64,000 bases of DNA. It comes from Arthrobacter citreus. Lineage in GTDB: Bacteria > Actinomycetota > Actinomycetes > Actinomycetales > Micrococcaceae. Within the stretch, counting starts at the first letter, position 1. Every line of letters starts with the position of its first letter. Positions 43,412-52,712 of the stretch are shown here, in pieces. A program made the position numbers and the translations under genes. The stretch spans positions 3,782,001-3,846,000 of the forward strand of contig NZ_CP151657.1 in NCBI RefSeq assembly GCF_038405225.1. The letters run 5' to 3'. The notes beneath the pieces are model-generated. The model was not told the origin of the DNA and ran no database searches. It worked only from the letters and a program-made list of their open reading frames with translations.

Positions 43412-46400
43412 GTGCTAGTTGTGCTCACCGTTTTGTTTACGGTGGCATTGGTGGCGCCCTTATTGTTCCGCAGGATCGGCCGGTCGGCGTTCTACGTCCT
43501 TGCCGCCGTCCCCGCTGCAGCCTTTGTTTGGCTGCTGGTCACGTTCCCCCGGTACACAGGTGCCGACCAGACGCTGGCCTCGGGCGCTCCCAACGCCCCG
43601 CCGTCCGTGATTATCCCCTGGGTTCCTGATCTCCGCGTGGAGCTGGCTTTCCGGATGGATACGTTGGCCGCGGTCCTTTCCATCCTTATCCTCGGCGTCG
43701 GTTCGCTGGTTCTCTTTTACTGCGCCCGGTATTTCCGGCCCGGCGACACCCAGATGGGCGCCTTCGGTTCCCAGCTGCTGGCCTTTGCCGCAGCCATGTT
43801 CGGCCTGGTGACCGCGGATGACCTGATCCTGCTGTTCATCTTCTGGGAACTGACCACAGTCCTCTCCTACCTGCTGATCGGTTATTCGGCGCACCGCCTC
43901 TCCGCCCGCCGTGCCGCACTGCAGGCATTAATCGTCACCACTTTCGGCGGCCTGACGATGCTCGTGGGCATGGTCCTGATCGGAGACACCGCAGGGACCC
44001 TGCGGATCTCAGAGATCCTGGCCATGGCTCCGCAGCTGCTGGAACGCGGCGCCGTCGTGGACGTGGCCATTGTGCTGATGCTGATCGGCGCGGTGTCCAA
44101 ATCGGCACTGCTCCCGTTCCACTTCTGGCTGCCCGCCGCCATGGCTGCCCCCACCCCCGTGAGCGCCTATCTGCACGCCGCGGCCATGGTCAAGGCCGGC
44201 ATCTACCTGGTGGCCCGCCTCGCCCCCGGCTTCTCCGAGTCCGCGTACTGGCACGCCGTCGTGCTGATCCTGGGCCTGTCCACCATGCTGCTGGGCGGCT
44301 GGCGCGCACTGCGCCAGTATGACCTGAAACTGATCCTGGCGTACGGGACCGTCAGCCAGCTCGGTTTCCTGACCCTGGTGGTGGGACTGGGCAACCGGGA
44401 AGCCGCCGTTGCCGGTCTCGGGCTGCTGCTGGCGCACGGTTTCTTCAAGGCGACGCTGTTCCTGGTGGTGGGCATCGTTGACCACCAGTCGGGAACCCGC
44501 GACATCCGGAAACTGTCGGGGATCCACCGGTCCTCGCCGCAGCTGTTTATCGTGGGTCTCATTGGCGCCGCTTCCATGGCCGGTGTTCCGCCGCTGCTCG
44601 GATTCGTGGCCAAGGAATCCGTGTACGAGACCTTTGTCCACTACGCCGAGAAGCAGGGAACCGCAGGAGCTGCGGTTCTGCTGGCCGGCGTCGTTATCGG
44701 TTCCATCCTGACCTTTGCCTACAGTGCCCGCTTTGTCTGGGGCGGCTTTGCCACCAAGGCCAACTGCCAGCCCACCCCCTTCAAGCGCGTGCCGTGGTCA
44801 TTCCTCGCGGCGCCGGGCATCCTCGCGGTCGTCAGCGTGATCTTCGGCCTGTGGCCGGCTCCGCTGGACGCTGCCATTGTTTCCTATGCGGATTTGTACC
44901 CCGCCGACGGCGATCCCACGCACCTGGCTTTGTGGCACGGCTTCACCACCGCGCTGCTGCTGACGGTCATCACCATTGGGATGGGGCTGCTGCTCTTCTG
45001 GCAGCGCCTCGGCGTGGAGCGCGTGCAGGCGCGGTTCACCGCCCCGCTGGATGCCGAGCGCTCCTACCGCGGGATCATCGGTGTGCTCGACGACGTCGCG
45101 GTCTGGGTTACCGGCCGCACGCAGCGCGGTTCGCTGATGTTCTACCTGTTCGTCATTCTCTCCGTGGCTGTCGTGACACCGCTGTTTGCGCTCATCGTGC
45201 GGGACGCACCTCTGCCTGATCAGTTCCACTGGTTCGACTCGCCGCTGCAGGTGGTGATCGCCGTCGGGATCATCCTGGGTGCACTGGCCGCAGCCCGCGC
45301 CAACAAGCGCTTCCTCGCAGTGCTCATGGTCAGCGTCACCGGTTACGGAATCGCCCTGATCTTCGCCCTGCAGGGCGCCCCGGACCTGGCCCTGACCCAG
45401 ATGCTGGTCGAAACCATCGTCCTCGTGGCCTTTGTCCTGGCGCTGCGTTCCCTGCCGGCACGGCTGTGGAAGCGTGAACCGGCCGGACACCGGATGCTGC
45501 GGGCCATACTGGGCATCGCCTTCGGTGCCACCATGGTCATGATTGCCATGACCGCCATGGCGTCGCGTGTCGCCGAGCCGATATCGCTGGCCTTCCCCGA
45601 CCTTGCCTACGAGGTGGGCGGCGGCGCCAACATCGTCAACGTGACCCTCGTCGACATCCGCGCGTGGGACACCTTCGGTGAAATCTCCGTGCTGGCAATG
45701 GCCGCCACCGGTGTCGCGTCGCTGATCTTCGTGCGCGGACGCGGCGACAAACGCCGACGCGCGGAAGGTGTTGCCACCGGCTCCGTGGACCGCGGACGCG
45801 AGCACTTTGCGTCCTCCGGCCGCCAGGAAGCCACCCTGGCCCTGGCCCGCAAGTTCTCCAGCGTCAGCCGCGATGCCTGGCTGGTGGCCGGGCGCACCCT
45901 CGCACCGGAACGGCGGTCGATCATCTTTGAGGTGATCACGCGCCTGCTGTTCCACTCGGTCATTCTGTTCTCGATCTACCTGCTGCTGGCCGGCCACAAC
46001 ATGCCCGGCGGCGGTTTCGCCGGCGGACTCATGGCCGGGCTCGCCCTCACCATCCGCTACCTCGCCGGAGGCCGGTTTGAACTGGCCGAGGCAAGCCCCG
46101 TCAGCGCGGGCCTGCTGCTCGGCGGCGGACTGGGACTGGCCGGGCTGTCGGCCGCTGCGCCGCTGTTCTTCGGCGGGCAGGTCCTGCAGAGCGCCATTAT
46201 CAAGTTCACCTGGCCCATCTTCGGTGAGATCAAGTTCGTCACGTCCACCATTTTCGACATTGGCGTGTACCTCGTGGTGGTGGGACTGGTGCTGGATGTC
46301 CTGCGCAGCCTGGGCTCCGAAATTGATGAACGCAGCGAAGGCGGGTCCTCCAGCGAGGAGGAAACGCTGGAACCTGAACCCGAGATAACCGCCCGAGAAG

Positions 46401-46420
46401 AGGAGGAGGTAGCCCGATGA
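43412..46420 (+). CDS. mrpA: Na+/H+ antiporter subunit A, fused MrpA/MrpB
   Basis: A 1002-residue membrane protein. Residues 1 to about 500 are the NuoL/MrpA-type proton channel (FGLVTADDLILLFIFWELTTV, LLPFHFWLPAAMAAPTPVSAYLHAA). The middle holds the MrpA C-terminal domain (ALIFALQGAPDLALTQMLVETIV). The last 170 residues are an MrpB-like module (HSVILFSIYLLLAGHNMPGGGFAGGLMAGLAL). Fusion of A and B explains why no separate mrpB follows. GTG 43412 has GGGAG at good spacing. It opens a seven-function operon for sodium/proton antiport, alkaline pH and salt tolerance. Confidence 0.93.
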   Translation: MLVVLTVLFTVALVAPLLFRRIGRSAFYVLAAVPAAAFVWLLVTFPRYTGADQTLASGAPNAPPSVIIPWVPDLRVELAFRMDTLAAVLSILILGVGSLVLFYCARYFRPGDTQMGAFGSQLLAFAAAMFGLVTADDLILLFIFWELTTVLSYLLIGYSAHRLSARRAALQALIVTTFGGLTMLVGMVLIGDTAGTLRISEILAMAPQLLERGAVVDVAIVLMLIGAVSKSALLPFHFWLPAAMAAPTPVSAYLHAAAMVKAGIYLVARLAPGFSESAYWHAVVLILGLSTMLLGGWRALRQYDLKLILAYGTVSQLGFLTLVVGLGNREAAVAGLGLLLAHGFFKATLFLVVGIVDHQSGTRDIRKLSGIHRSSPQLFIVGLIGAASMAGVPPLLGFVAKESVYETFVHYAEKQGTAGAAVLLAGVVIGSILTFAYSARFVWGGFATKANCQPTPFKRVPWSFLAAPGILAVVSVIFGLWPAPLDAAIVSYADLYPADGDPTHLALWHGFTTALLLTVITIGMGLLLFWQRLGVERVQARFTAPLDAERSYRGIIGVLDDVAVWVTGRTQRGSLMFYLFVILSVAVVTPLFALIVRDAPLPDQFHWFDSPLQVVIAVGIILGALAAARANKRFLAVLMVSVTGYGIALIFALQGAPDLALTQMLVETIVLVAFVLALRSLPARLWKREPAGHRMLRAILGIAFGATMVMIAMTAMASRVAEPISLAFPDLAYEVGGGANIVNVTLVDIRAWDTFGEISVLAMAATGVASLIFVRGRGDKRRRAEGVATGSVDRGREHFASSGRQEATLALARKFSSVSRDAWLVAGRTLAPERRSIIFEVITRLLFHSVILFSIYLLLAGHNMPGGGFAGGLMAGLALTIRYLAGGRFELAEASPVSAGLLLGGGLGLAGLSAAAPLFFGGQVLQSAIIKFTWPIFGEIKFVTSTIFDIGVYLVVVGLVLDVLRSLGSEIDERSEGGSSSEEETLEPEPEITAREEEEVAR

Positions 46421-46905
46421 GCATAAACATCACCTTCATGGTCATTATGGGAGCGCTGTACGCGTGCGGCATCTACCTTCTCCTGGAGCGCAGCCTGACC
46501 CGCGTGGTGCTGGGACTGACCATGCTCACCAACGCCACCAACATCCTGCTGCTGTCCACCGGCGGCTTCCAGGGCCTGGCCCCGCTGTTCAACGCCGAGA
46601 TCGCGGCGGAGGATTACAACGATCCGCTGCCCCAGGCCTTCATCCTGACCTCCATCGTCATTTCCTTCTCCGTGACAGCGTTCATGCTGGGGATCATTTA
46701 CCGGTCCTGGGTGCTGAGCCGCCAGGATGAGGTCCAGGACGACATTGAAGACCGCCGCGTGGCGAGCCAGAGCAGCTTCGACGCCGAAGATGACGCGGAC
46801 GTCCCCGAGGACACCACAGAATTCACCCCGCCCGAAGAGGCTGAAGAGGCGCCCGGTTCGCTGCGCGCCACCGGTCAGAGCACCAGCCCGGAGGCCAAGG
46901 AATGA
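46417..46905 (+). CDS. mrpC: Na+/H+ antiporter subunit C (NuoK-like)
   Basis: A 162-residue protein with three membrane helices of the NuoK type (ITFMVIMGALYACGIYLLLER, VVLGLTMLTNATNILLLSTGG, ILTSIVISFSVTAFMLGIIY). The last 55 residues form an acidic tail that is longer than in most MrpC proteins. Its ATG overlaps the mrpA stop (ATGA). Confidence 0.93.
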   Translation: MSINITFMVIMGALYACGIYLLLERSLTRVVLGLTMLTNATNILLLSTGGFQGLAPLFNAEIAAEDYNDPLPQAFILTSIVISFSVTAFMLGIIYRSWVLSRQDEVQDDIEDRRVASQSSFDAEDDADVPEDTTEFTPPEEAEEAPGSLRATGQSTSPEAKE

Positions 46906-48512
46906 ACACCGTAAGTTTGGCCCCGCTGGCCGTGGTCCTGCCGTTCTTCGGCGCAGCCCTGGCCTTCATCCTGATTCGGCACACCCGTGCCCAGCGCGTC
47001 ATCAGCATCAGCATCCTGACGGTGACGCTGATCCTGGAAGTCATCCTGCTGTTCTCGGTCTGGGAGACCGGAGCCCAGGCGGTAAACCTGGGCGGCTGGC
47101 TGCCGCCGGTGGGCATCACCATGGTGGTGGACCAGTTCTCCGCGCTGATGCTGGTGGTCTCCTCGGCCGTCAGCCTGGCAGTGCTGATCTACGCCGCGGG
47201 GCAGGGCATGACGGACGGTGACGAGGACGGACCAATTTCGATCTTCCACCCGACCTACCTGATCCTGGTGGCGGGTGTGTCCAATGCCTTCCTCGCCGGT
47301 GACCTCTTCAACCTCTACGTCGGGTTCGAAATCCTGCTCACGGCCAGCTATGTGCTGATGACCCTGGGCGGAACCACGCCGCGCATCCGCGCCGGCGTCA
47401 CCTATGTGGTGGTCAGCGTGGTCTCCTCGCTGCTGTTCCTGATCACGATTGCCATGATCTACGCCGCCACCGGCACCGTGAACATGGCGGACCTGGCCGT
47501 GAAACTGGGCGACCTGGATCCGGGCACCCAGCTCATGCTGCACCTGATGCTGCTAGTGGCCTTCGGCATCAAGGCCGCCGTCTTCCCCCTGTCCTTCTGG
47601 CTGCCTGACTCCTACCCGACGGCTCCGGCCCCGGTGACCGCAGTGTTTGCCGGGCTGCTGACCAAGGTGGGCGTTTACGCCATGGTCCGCACCGAGACGC
47701 TGCTCTTCCCGGGAGACCGGATCAACACGCTGCTGATGGTGGTGGCGGGCCTGACCATGGTGGTGGGCATCCTCGGTGCCCTGGCACAGACCGACATCAA
47801 ACGAATGCTCTCCTTCACCCTGGTCAGCCACATTGGCTACATGGTGTTTGGCCTGGCCGTCGGATCGGTGATCGGCATTGGTTCGGCCGTGTTCTACGTG
47901 GTCCACCACATTACGATCCAGACCTCACTGTTCCTGGTCACGGGACTGATCGAGCGCCGCGGAGGCACGGCCAACATGGACCGGCTGGGCGGACTGGCGA
48001 AGCTGTCACCGCTGCTGGCCGTGCTGTACTTCATTCCGGCCATCAACCTTGGCGGGATTCCGCCGTTCTCCGGGTTCCTTGGCAAGCTGGGGCTCCTGGA
48101 AGCCGGCGTCGACCTGGGCACTCCGCTGGCCTACGTACTGGTGGGTGCCAGCGTGCTGACCAGCCTGCTGACCCTGCTGGTGATGGCCCGGGTCTGGAAC
48201 CGTGCGTTCTGGCGGACGCCGGAAGACGCGGTGCACCCGGATCCCATCCTGCTGGCCACGGGTGCCGGCGGTTCCTCGCTGCGGAACTCCGGCGACGTCA
48301 CGGAAAAGCCATCGGGCCGGTTCGCCGGCCGCGACGCCGTCGACCTGCTGCCGCGGACCATGGTGTACCCGACGGTGGGACTCGTGGCCCTGGGTGTTTC
48401 GCTGAGCGTCCTGGCCGGACCGCTGTTCTCGCTCAGCGACAACGCGGCCCAGGACCTGCTGGACCGCACGCCGTACATTGAAGCCGTTCTGGGAGAGGGG
48501 GCAAACCGATGA
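46902..48512 (+). CDS. mrpD: Na+/H+ antiporter subunit D (NuoM/N-like)
   Basis: A 536-residue proton-channel subunit with about fourteen helices. Landmarks are FLAGDLFNLYVGFEILLTASYV, AAVFPLSFWLPDSYPTAPAPVTAVFAGLLTKVGVYAMVR and TDIKRMLSFTLVSHIGYMVFGLAVG; the conserved Glu and Lys residues of the antiporter family are present. It overlaps mrpC and mrpE by four bases on each side. Confidence 0.94.
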   Translation: MNTVSLAPLAVVLPFFGAALAFILIRHTRAQRVISISILTVTLILEVILLFSVWETGAQAVNLGGWLPPVGITMVVDQFSALMLVVSSAVSLAVLIYAAGQGMTDGDEDGPISIFHPTYLILVAGVSNAFLAGDLFNLYVGFEILLTASYVLMTLGGTTPRIRAGVTYVVVSVVSSLLFLITIAMIYAATGTVNMADLAVKLGDLDPGTQLMLHLMLLVAFGIKAAVFPLSFWLPDSYPTAPAPVTAVFAGLLTKVGVYAMVRTETLLFPGDRINTLLMVVAGLTMVVGILGALAQTDIKRMLSFTLVSHIGYMVFGLAVGSVIGIGSAVFYVVHHITIQTSLFLVTGLIERRGGTANMDRLGGLAKLSPLLAVLYFIPAINLGGIPPFSGFLGKLGLLEAGVDLGTPLAYVLVGASVLTSLLTLLVMARVWNRAFWRTPEDAVHPDPILLATGAGGSSLRNSGDVTEKPSGRFAGRDAVDLLPRTMVYPTVGLVALGVSLSVLAGPLFSLSDNAAQDLLDRTPYIEAVLGEGANR

Positions 48513-49135
48513 CCCGCAGAGCCCAAATGCGCAACCGCCCCCGCGTGCCGCTGCTGAAGGAAATCCCGCTGCTGATCTGGCTGGTGTTCCTGTGGGGAGC
48601 ACTGTGGCAGGACTTCAGTGCCGGAAACCTGATTTTCGGTGCCGTCATTGCCTTCGTCGTGGCGAACATTTTCTACCTGCCGCCGGTGGAGCTCAGCGGC
48701 CGGTTTAACCCGATCTATGCGCTGGGCTTCCTGTTCCGGTTCTTCTACAAGCTGGTGCACGCCAGCTTCGAGGTGCTGTGGCTGTCCATTGCCAAGGGCC
48801 CGCACATCAAGAACGCCGTGGTGGGCGTGAAGCTGCGCAGCCACTCGGACCTTTTGGTCACGGCCACCGGCCACGCGCTGTCGCTGATCCCCGGTTCGCT
48901 GGTGGTGGAGGTGGACCGTTCCACCTCCACGCTGTACCTGCACTGCCTGAACGTTTCCACCCCGGAGAACGCGGACAAGGTCCGCAAGGATGTCCGGGAC
49001 ACCGAATCATGGCTGATCCGCAGCATCGGCACCCGCGAGGACCTTGAGGTCCTGAAGGCCGAAGACGCCCTCGCCCGGGAAGAAGCCGCCGTGCTGGACG
49101 GAACCGCCGCAACAGGCAAGGGAGTCCCGTCATGA
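48509..49135 (+). CDS. mrpE: Na+/H+ antiporter subunit E
   Basis: A 208-residue MrpE protein. Two N-terminal helices (IWLVFLWGALWQDFSAGNLIFGAVIAFVVANIF) are followed by the conserved cytoplasmic part with ALSLIPGSLVVEVDRSTSTLYLHCLNV. It overlaps mrpD and mrpF by four bases. A helper subunit needed for assembly of the antiporter. Confidence 0.92.
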   Translation: MTRRAQMRNRPRVPLLKEIPLLIWLVFLWGALWQDFSAGNLIFGAVIAFVVANIFYLPPVELSGRFNPIYALGFLFRFFYKLVHASFEVLWLSIAKGPHIKNAVVGVKLRSHSDLLVTATGHALSLIPGSLVVEVDRSTSTLYLHCLNVSTPENADKVRKDVRDTESWLIRSIGTREDLEVLKAEDALAREEAAVLDGTAATGKGVPS

Positions 49136-49392
49136 TGACAGTTTTTGTGGTCCTGGTGTCGGTCATGCTGTCGGCCGCTGCCGCCGGTGCGATTTTCCGC
49201 ATTGCCCGCGGACCGTCCATCCTGGACCGGGTGCTGGCAGCTGACGTTCTGCTCACGATTGTCGGAGCCGCCCTGGCGACGGACATGATCGTGAACAGGA
49301 ACCTCAACTTCCTGGCGCTCCTGGTATCCATATCGCTGATCGGCTTCATCGGCTCAGTGACCGTTGCCCGCTTTGTTACGGACAGGAGATAA
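49132..49392 (+). CDS. mrpF: Na+/H+ antiporter subunit F
   Basis: An 86-residue protein with three membrane helices. The block FRIARGPSILDRVLAADVL is the family signature. It starts at an ATG that overlaps the mrpE stop and ends three bases before mrpG. Confidence 0.92.
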   Translation: MMTVFVVLVSVMLSAAAAGAIFRIARGPSILDRVLAADVLLTIVGAALATDMIVNRNLNFLALLVSISLIGFIGSVTVARFVTDRR

Positions 49393-49395
49393 CCG

Positions 49396-49974
49396 GTGAG
49401 CTCCGAAATAAAGGATCTGATAATCGGAATCCTCATGGTCGGCGGCGCTTTGATGTCGCTGGCCGCAGCCATCGGGCTGACGCGTTTTCCTGACCTCATG
49501 AGCCGGATGCACGCCGCGTCCAAACCCCAGGTGCTCGGCCTGCTGCTGTTCCTGCTGGCCATGGCCGTGCAGTTTGAAAGCTGGGTCCTGCTGCCGGTCC
49601 TTGCCGTGTGCTGGCTGTTCATGCTCCTCACCGCTCCGGTGTCCGCGCACATGATCGGCCGCGCCGGCTACCGCACCAAGCACCTGCGTCCCGAGCTGCT
49701 CACCATTGACGAGCTGGACGACGTCGTCGGGCGGGCCCAGGAGCTGCTGGCTCAGGCAAATGCCGGAACCACCGTCGATGACAGCGGCGATGATGACCCG
49801 CGCGTGGACGACGACCCCGGCGAGCACCCGCCTGCCGGGTCGCTCGACGACGACGCGGTGCCCGTTACGCCTGCCTCGGCACCCGAGGCGCAGCAGCCCG
49901 GCGTTGTGCACGGAACGGACGCGGACACAACGACGCAGGGCACCCGGCGCCCGGGACACAGTCCCGAGGGCTGA
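49396..49974 (+). CDS. mrpG: Na+/H+ antiporter subunit G
   Basis: A 192-residue protein. The first 100 residues are the MrpG three-helix domain with GLTRFPDLMSRMHAASKPQVLGLLLFLLAMAV. About 60 residues of acidic, Pro/Asp-rich tail follow, much longer than in Bacillus MrpG and probably disordered. The start is GTG. Last gene of the operon. Confidence 0.92.
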   Translation: MSSEIKDLIIGILMVGGALMSLAAAIGLTRFPDLMSRMHAASKPQVLGLLLFLLAMAVQFESWVLLPVLAVCWLFMLLTAPVSAHMIGRAGYRTKHLRPELLTIDELDDVVGRAQELLAQANAGTTVDDSGDDDPRVDDDPGEHPPAGSLDDDAVPVTPASAPEAQQPGVVHGTDADTTTQGTRRPGHSPEG

Positions 49975-50017
49975 GCGCCCTGCGGTAAAACCTGCAGAAT
50001 GCTGTAAAGCAGCGTCC

Positions 50018-50281
50018 CTAGACGATTTCGGGCGTCTTCTGGTACCGCTGGATGGCGCGCTGGGTTCCGCGGTTCGTCAGCACCCGGATGCCCTGGCTCA
50101 CGGCACCGGAAACGACGGCGAAAATCACTGCGGTGCGCAGGCTGACATCCAGGACGCCATCCTTGTCACGGGGCGGTTCGTTGCCGGTAACCTTCGTCCA
50201 GACAAAGTCCAGGATTTTGGCGGACAGGAGTCCGGCGCCGATGCTGGCACCGGTGGCGAGCAGTTTGAGGATCAGGTTCAT
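50018..50281 (-). CDS. DUF4235-type small membrane protein
   Basis: An 87-residue protein with two membrane segments (LKLLATGASIGAGLLSAKILDFVW and AVIFAVVSGAVSQGIRVLTNRGTQ) separated by a short charged loop with TKVTGNEPPRDKD. This is the layout of the actinobacterial DUF4235 family, whose function is unknown. ATG 50281 is the natural start; the open frame upstream runs antisense through the TPP riboswitch and is not credible. It is divergent to the thiamine transporter unit. Confidence 0.8.
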   Translation of the reverse strand: MNLILKLLATGASIGAGLLSAKILDFVWTKVTGNEPPRDKDGVLDVSLRTAVIFAVVSGAVSQGIRVLTNRGTQRAIQRYQKTPEIV

Positions 50282-50377
50282 GGTTGCTCCTGGGGTTGAA
50301 GGCCTTTTTCCTAACCCTACCCGCGTTCCCCCCAAAGATGCCGGTCCATGTGTACAGTGGGAGGCGCAAACATACGA

Positions 50378-50515
50378 CAGGGGAGCGCCGCTTCCCGCGT
50401 CCGCCGTCCGGTCCGTCCGGAAGGCAGGGACGTGGAAGGCCACCGGCGCTGAGAGTGCGGACATCCGCAGACCCTCGAACCTGATCCGGTTAGTACCGGC
50501 GCTAGGGAGTCGAGA
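50378..50515 (+). ncRNA. TPP riboswitch (THI element)
   Basis: The core is unmistakable: GGGGAGC near 50380, CGCTGAGAGTGCGG (50447-50460), then ACCCTCGAACCTGATCCGGT and TAGTACCGGCGCTAGGGA ending near 50509. The P3 part is extended compared with the minimal element. Binding of thiamine pyrophosphate should turn off the transporter genes that follow. Confidence 0.96.
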
Positions 50516-50557
50516 TCTCACGGGACCTCATGGCAATCCGCCGTGACCAGTCCCTCC

Positions 50558-50584
50558 CCTCCTGTACCTCAGGAGGATTTTTTT
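50558..50584 (+). promoter_or_regulatory. SD-covering hairpin with U-run: riboswitch expression platform
   Basis: CCTCCTG (50558-50564) pairs with CAGGAGG (50570-50576), which is the ribosome binding site of ykoE, and seven Ts follow directly before the ATG at 50585. The element could act as a terminator, as a ribosome-site lock, or as both. Confidence 0.75.
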
Positions 50585-51211
50585 ATGCAGCAGAACCGTT
50601 TCCAGCAGCAACTGTCATCCGTGCGGCGCCCGTGGCGGGTGGTGGACATTGTGGTTGCCTCAGTGCTGGGCGTGGCAGTGGGCATCATTTTTTGGGCCTG
50701 GTCCCTGGGCTACGCCGGCGTTGAAGCCCTCATCCTGGCTTTCCCGCCGCTGGGCGGGCTCTATACCGGTGGATGGCTGATTGCCGGCGTTCTCGGCGCG
50801 CTTATTATCCGCAAACCCGGAGCTGCAATTTACTGTGAAGTCCTCGCAGCTGCCGTTTCCGGCGTGCTGGGCACCCAGTTCGGCCTGTCGGTGCTGCTGT
50901 CAGGCTTCATCCAGGGCCTCGGCGCGGAACTGGTGTTCCTTGCGTTCCTCTACCTCCGGTACACGCTGCCGGTGGCGGTGCTGGCCGGCCTTGTATCGGG
51001 TGTCTTCCTCGGAGTCAGCGAAAGCATCCTCTACAAGCCGGAATGGGCCTTCCAGTGGCAGGCGCTGTACACGGTGTTCGCCGCCGTCTCCGGAGCTGTC
51101 ATTGCCGGCTTTGTCTCCTGGCTGATCGCCCGGGCGTTGGCCCGCACCGGCGTGCTGTCACCGTTTGCGTCCGGACGGGCAGCGGACGCTTCATCCCATG
51201 CACGCTCGTAG
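50585..51211 (+). CDS. ykoE: Thiamine/HMP ECF transporter substrate-specific component (YkoE-type)
   Basis: A 208-residue membrane protein with about five to six helices (VVDIVVASVLGVAVGIIFWAW, GGLYTGGWLIAGVLGALII, and on). The PGAAIYCEVLAAAVSGVLGTQFG block is the YkoE signature. It binds a thiamine precursor or thiamine and works with the ATPase and T components encoded next. ATG 50585 sits directly behind the regulatory hairpin. A TPP riboswitch upstream confirms a thiamine link. Confidence 0.93.
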   Translation: MQQNRFQQQLSSVRRPWRVVDIVVASVLGVAVGIIFWAWSLGYAGVEALILAFPPLGGLYTGGWLIAGVLGALIIRKPGAAIYCEVLAAAVSGVLGTQFGLSVLLSGFIQGLGAELVFLAFLYLRYTLPVAVLAGLVSGVFLGVSESILYKPEWAFQWQALYTVFAAVSGAVIAGFVSWLIARALARTGVLSPFASGRAADASSHARS

Positions 51212-52712
51212 CTCATCCCGGGCCGGCGCCGCAGCGGTCCATGCCCGCGACTACAGTTGGCGGCACTCCGGGCGCAGCACCCCGGCCATCTCCTCCCTGT
51301 CCCTGGACATCGAGGCGGGGGAGAAGGTCCTGCTCCTGGGCGCCTCCGGAGCGGGGAAGTCCACGCTGCTGCATGCCCTCGCCGGTGTGCTGGGTGAAGG
51401 GTCCGGCCCGGACGCCGCCGGAGAGGAATCCGGCGTCCTGACCATCGACGGTGTTCCTCCCCTCCAGGCCCGGGGCCGGGCGGGACTGGTGCTGCAGGAC
51501 CCGGACTCCCAGCTGGTCCTGTCCCGGGTGGGCGACGAGGTGGCGTTTGGCGCCGAGAACCTCAGGGTGCCGCCGCGGGATATCTGGGAACGCGTCCGGA
51601 CTGCCCTGGACGACGTCGGGCTGAGGGTGCCGTTGCATCAGTCCACCGCCGCCCTGTCCGGGGGGCAAAAGCAGAGGCTGGCGCTGGCTTCGGTGCTGGC
51701 CATGGAACCGGGGCTGCTGCTGCTCGATGAACCCACGGCCAATCTGGACCCGGCCGGAGTGCTGGAGGTGCGGGACGCCGTCGAACGCGTCTTGGACCGC
51801 ACCGGCGCCACGCTGATTGTCGTGGAGCACCGTGTTTCAGTCTGGGCCGGCCTGGTGGACCGTGTGGTGGTCCTGGCCTCCGACGGCGGTATCCTCGCCG
51901 ACGGACCGCCCTCACGGGTCCTCACCGATCCGTCAAACCGGGACCGGCTTTCCGCAGCTGGGGTGTGGCTGCCCGGGGTCCGCCCCGTGCCGGGCGGCCC
52001 GGCGGCCGGGGCTCCGGGCGGCGAGCTGCTCGAAGCCCGCGGGCTCGGGGTTGGGCGGGGCAAAGGCACTCCGGCAATCGTGGACGGAGTGGACCTGACG
52101 CTGCAGGCCGGAACCGCCCTGGGGATTACCGGTCCCAACGGGGCCGGAAAGTCGACGCTGGCGCTGACCCTGGGCGGGCTGCTGCCGCCCGTTGCCGGCA
52201 CCCTGCGGGCAACTCCGGCGCTGGCCGGTGCCGCCGGACCGGATCCCCGGCGGTGGAAATCGGCGGACCTGGTGACCCGGATCGGCACCGTGTTCCAGGA
52301 ACCCGAGCATCAGTTCGTGGCCTCGACGGTGCGCGATGAGCTGGCCTTCGGCCCCAGACGCACCCGCCGGCAGTCCGAGGCGCAGGTCTCGGAACTGGTG
52401 GTGTCATTGGCTGAACGGCTGCGGCTGACGCCGCTGCTGCAGGCAAATCCGTTCACTCTGTCCGGCGGTGAGAAGCGCCGCCTGTCAGTGGCGACGATGA
52501 TCGCCACCGACCCGCAGATCCTGCTCCTGGACGAACCCACGTTCGGGCAGGATGCGAACACCTGGGCTGAACTTGTGGCGCTGCTTCGAACGCTGGTTGC
52601 GGACGGCACTGCGGTGGTCTCCGTGACCCACGACGCCGAGTTCCTGTCCGCCCTCGGGGGAAACCTCCTGCGGGTTGAGTTCGGGACCGCTAAGGCGGGG
52701 ATGCTGCTGTGA
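51198..52712 (+). CDS. ykoD: ECF transporter ATPase with two fused ABC domains (YkoD-type)
   Basis: A 504-residue protein holding two complete ABC ATPases. Domain 1 has GASGAGKST, LSGGQKQRLALASVLAME and LLLLDEPTANLDPAG; domain 2 has GPNGAGKST, LSGGEKRRLSVATMIA and LLLDEPTFGQD. A linker rich in Pro/Gly joins them. The ATG overlaps the end of ykoE by 14 bases. It energises uptake of thiamine-type substrates; fusion into one chain replaces the usual EcfA/EcfA' pair. Confidence 0.93.
   Translation: MHARSSSRAGAAAVHARDYSWRHSGRSTPAISSLSLDIEAGEKVLLLGASGAGKSTLLHALAGVLGEGSGPDAAGEESGVLTIDGVPPLQARGRAGLVLQDPDSQLVLSRVGDEVAFGAENLRVPPRDIWERVRTALDDVGLRVPLHQSTAALSGGQKQRLALASVLAMEPGLLLLDEPTANLDPAGVLEVRDAVERVLDRTGATLIVVEHRVSVWAGLVDRVVVLASDGGILADGPPSRVLTDPSNRDRLSAAGVWLPGVRPVPGGPAAGAPGGELLEARGLGVGRGKGTPAIVDGVDLTLQAGTALGITGPNGAGKSTLALTLGGLLPPVAGTLRATPALAGAAGPDPRRWKSADLVTRIGTVFQEPEHQFVASTVRDELAFGPRRTRRQSEAQVSELVVSLAERLRLTPLLQANPFTLSGGEKRRLSVATMIATDPQILLLDEPTFGQDANTWAELVALLRTLVADGTAVVSVTHDAEFLSALGGNLLRVEFGTAKAGMLL

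Noticed and set aside
44798-45997. A 399-codon open frame opposite mrpA
   Set aside because: Low-complexity translation, no start signals, fully inside a well-supported gene.
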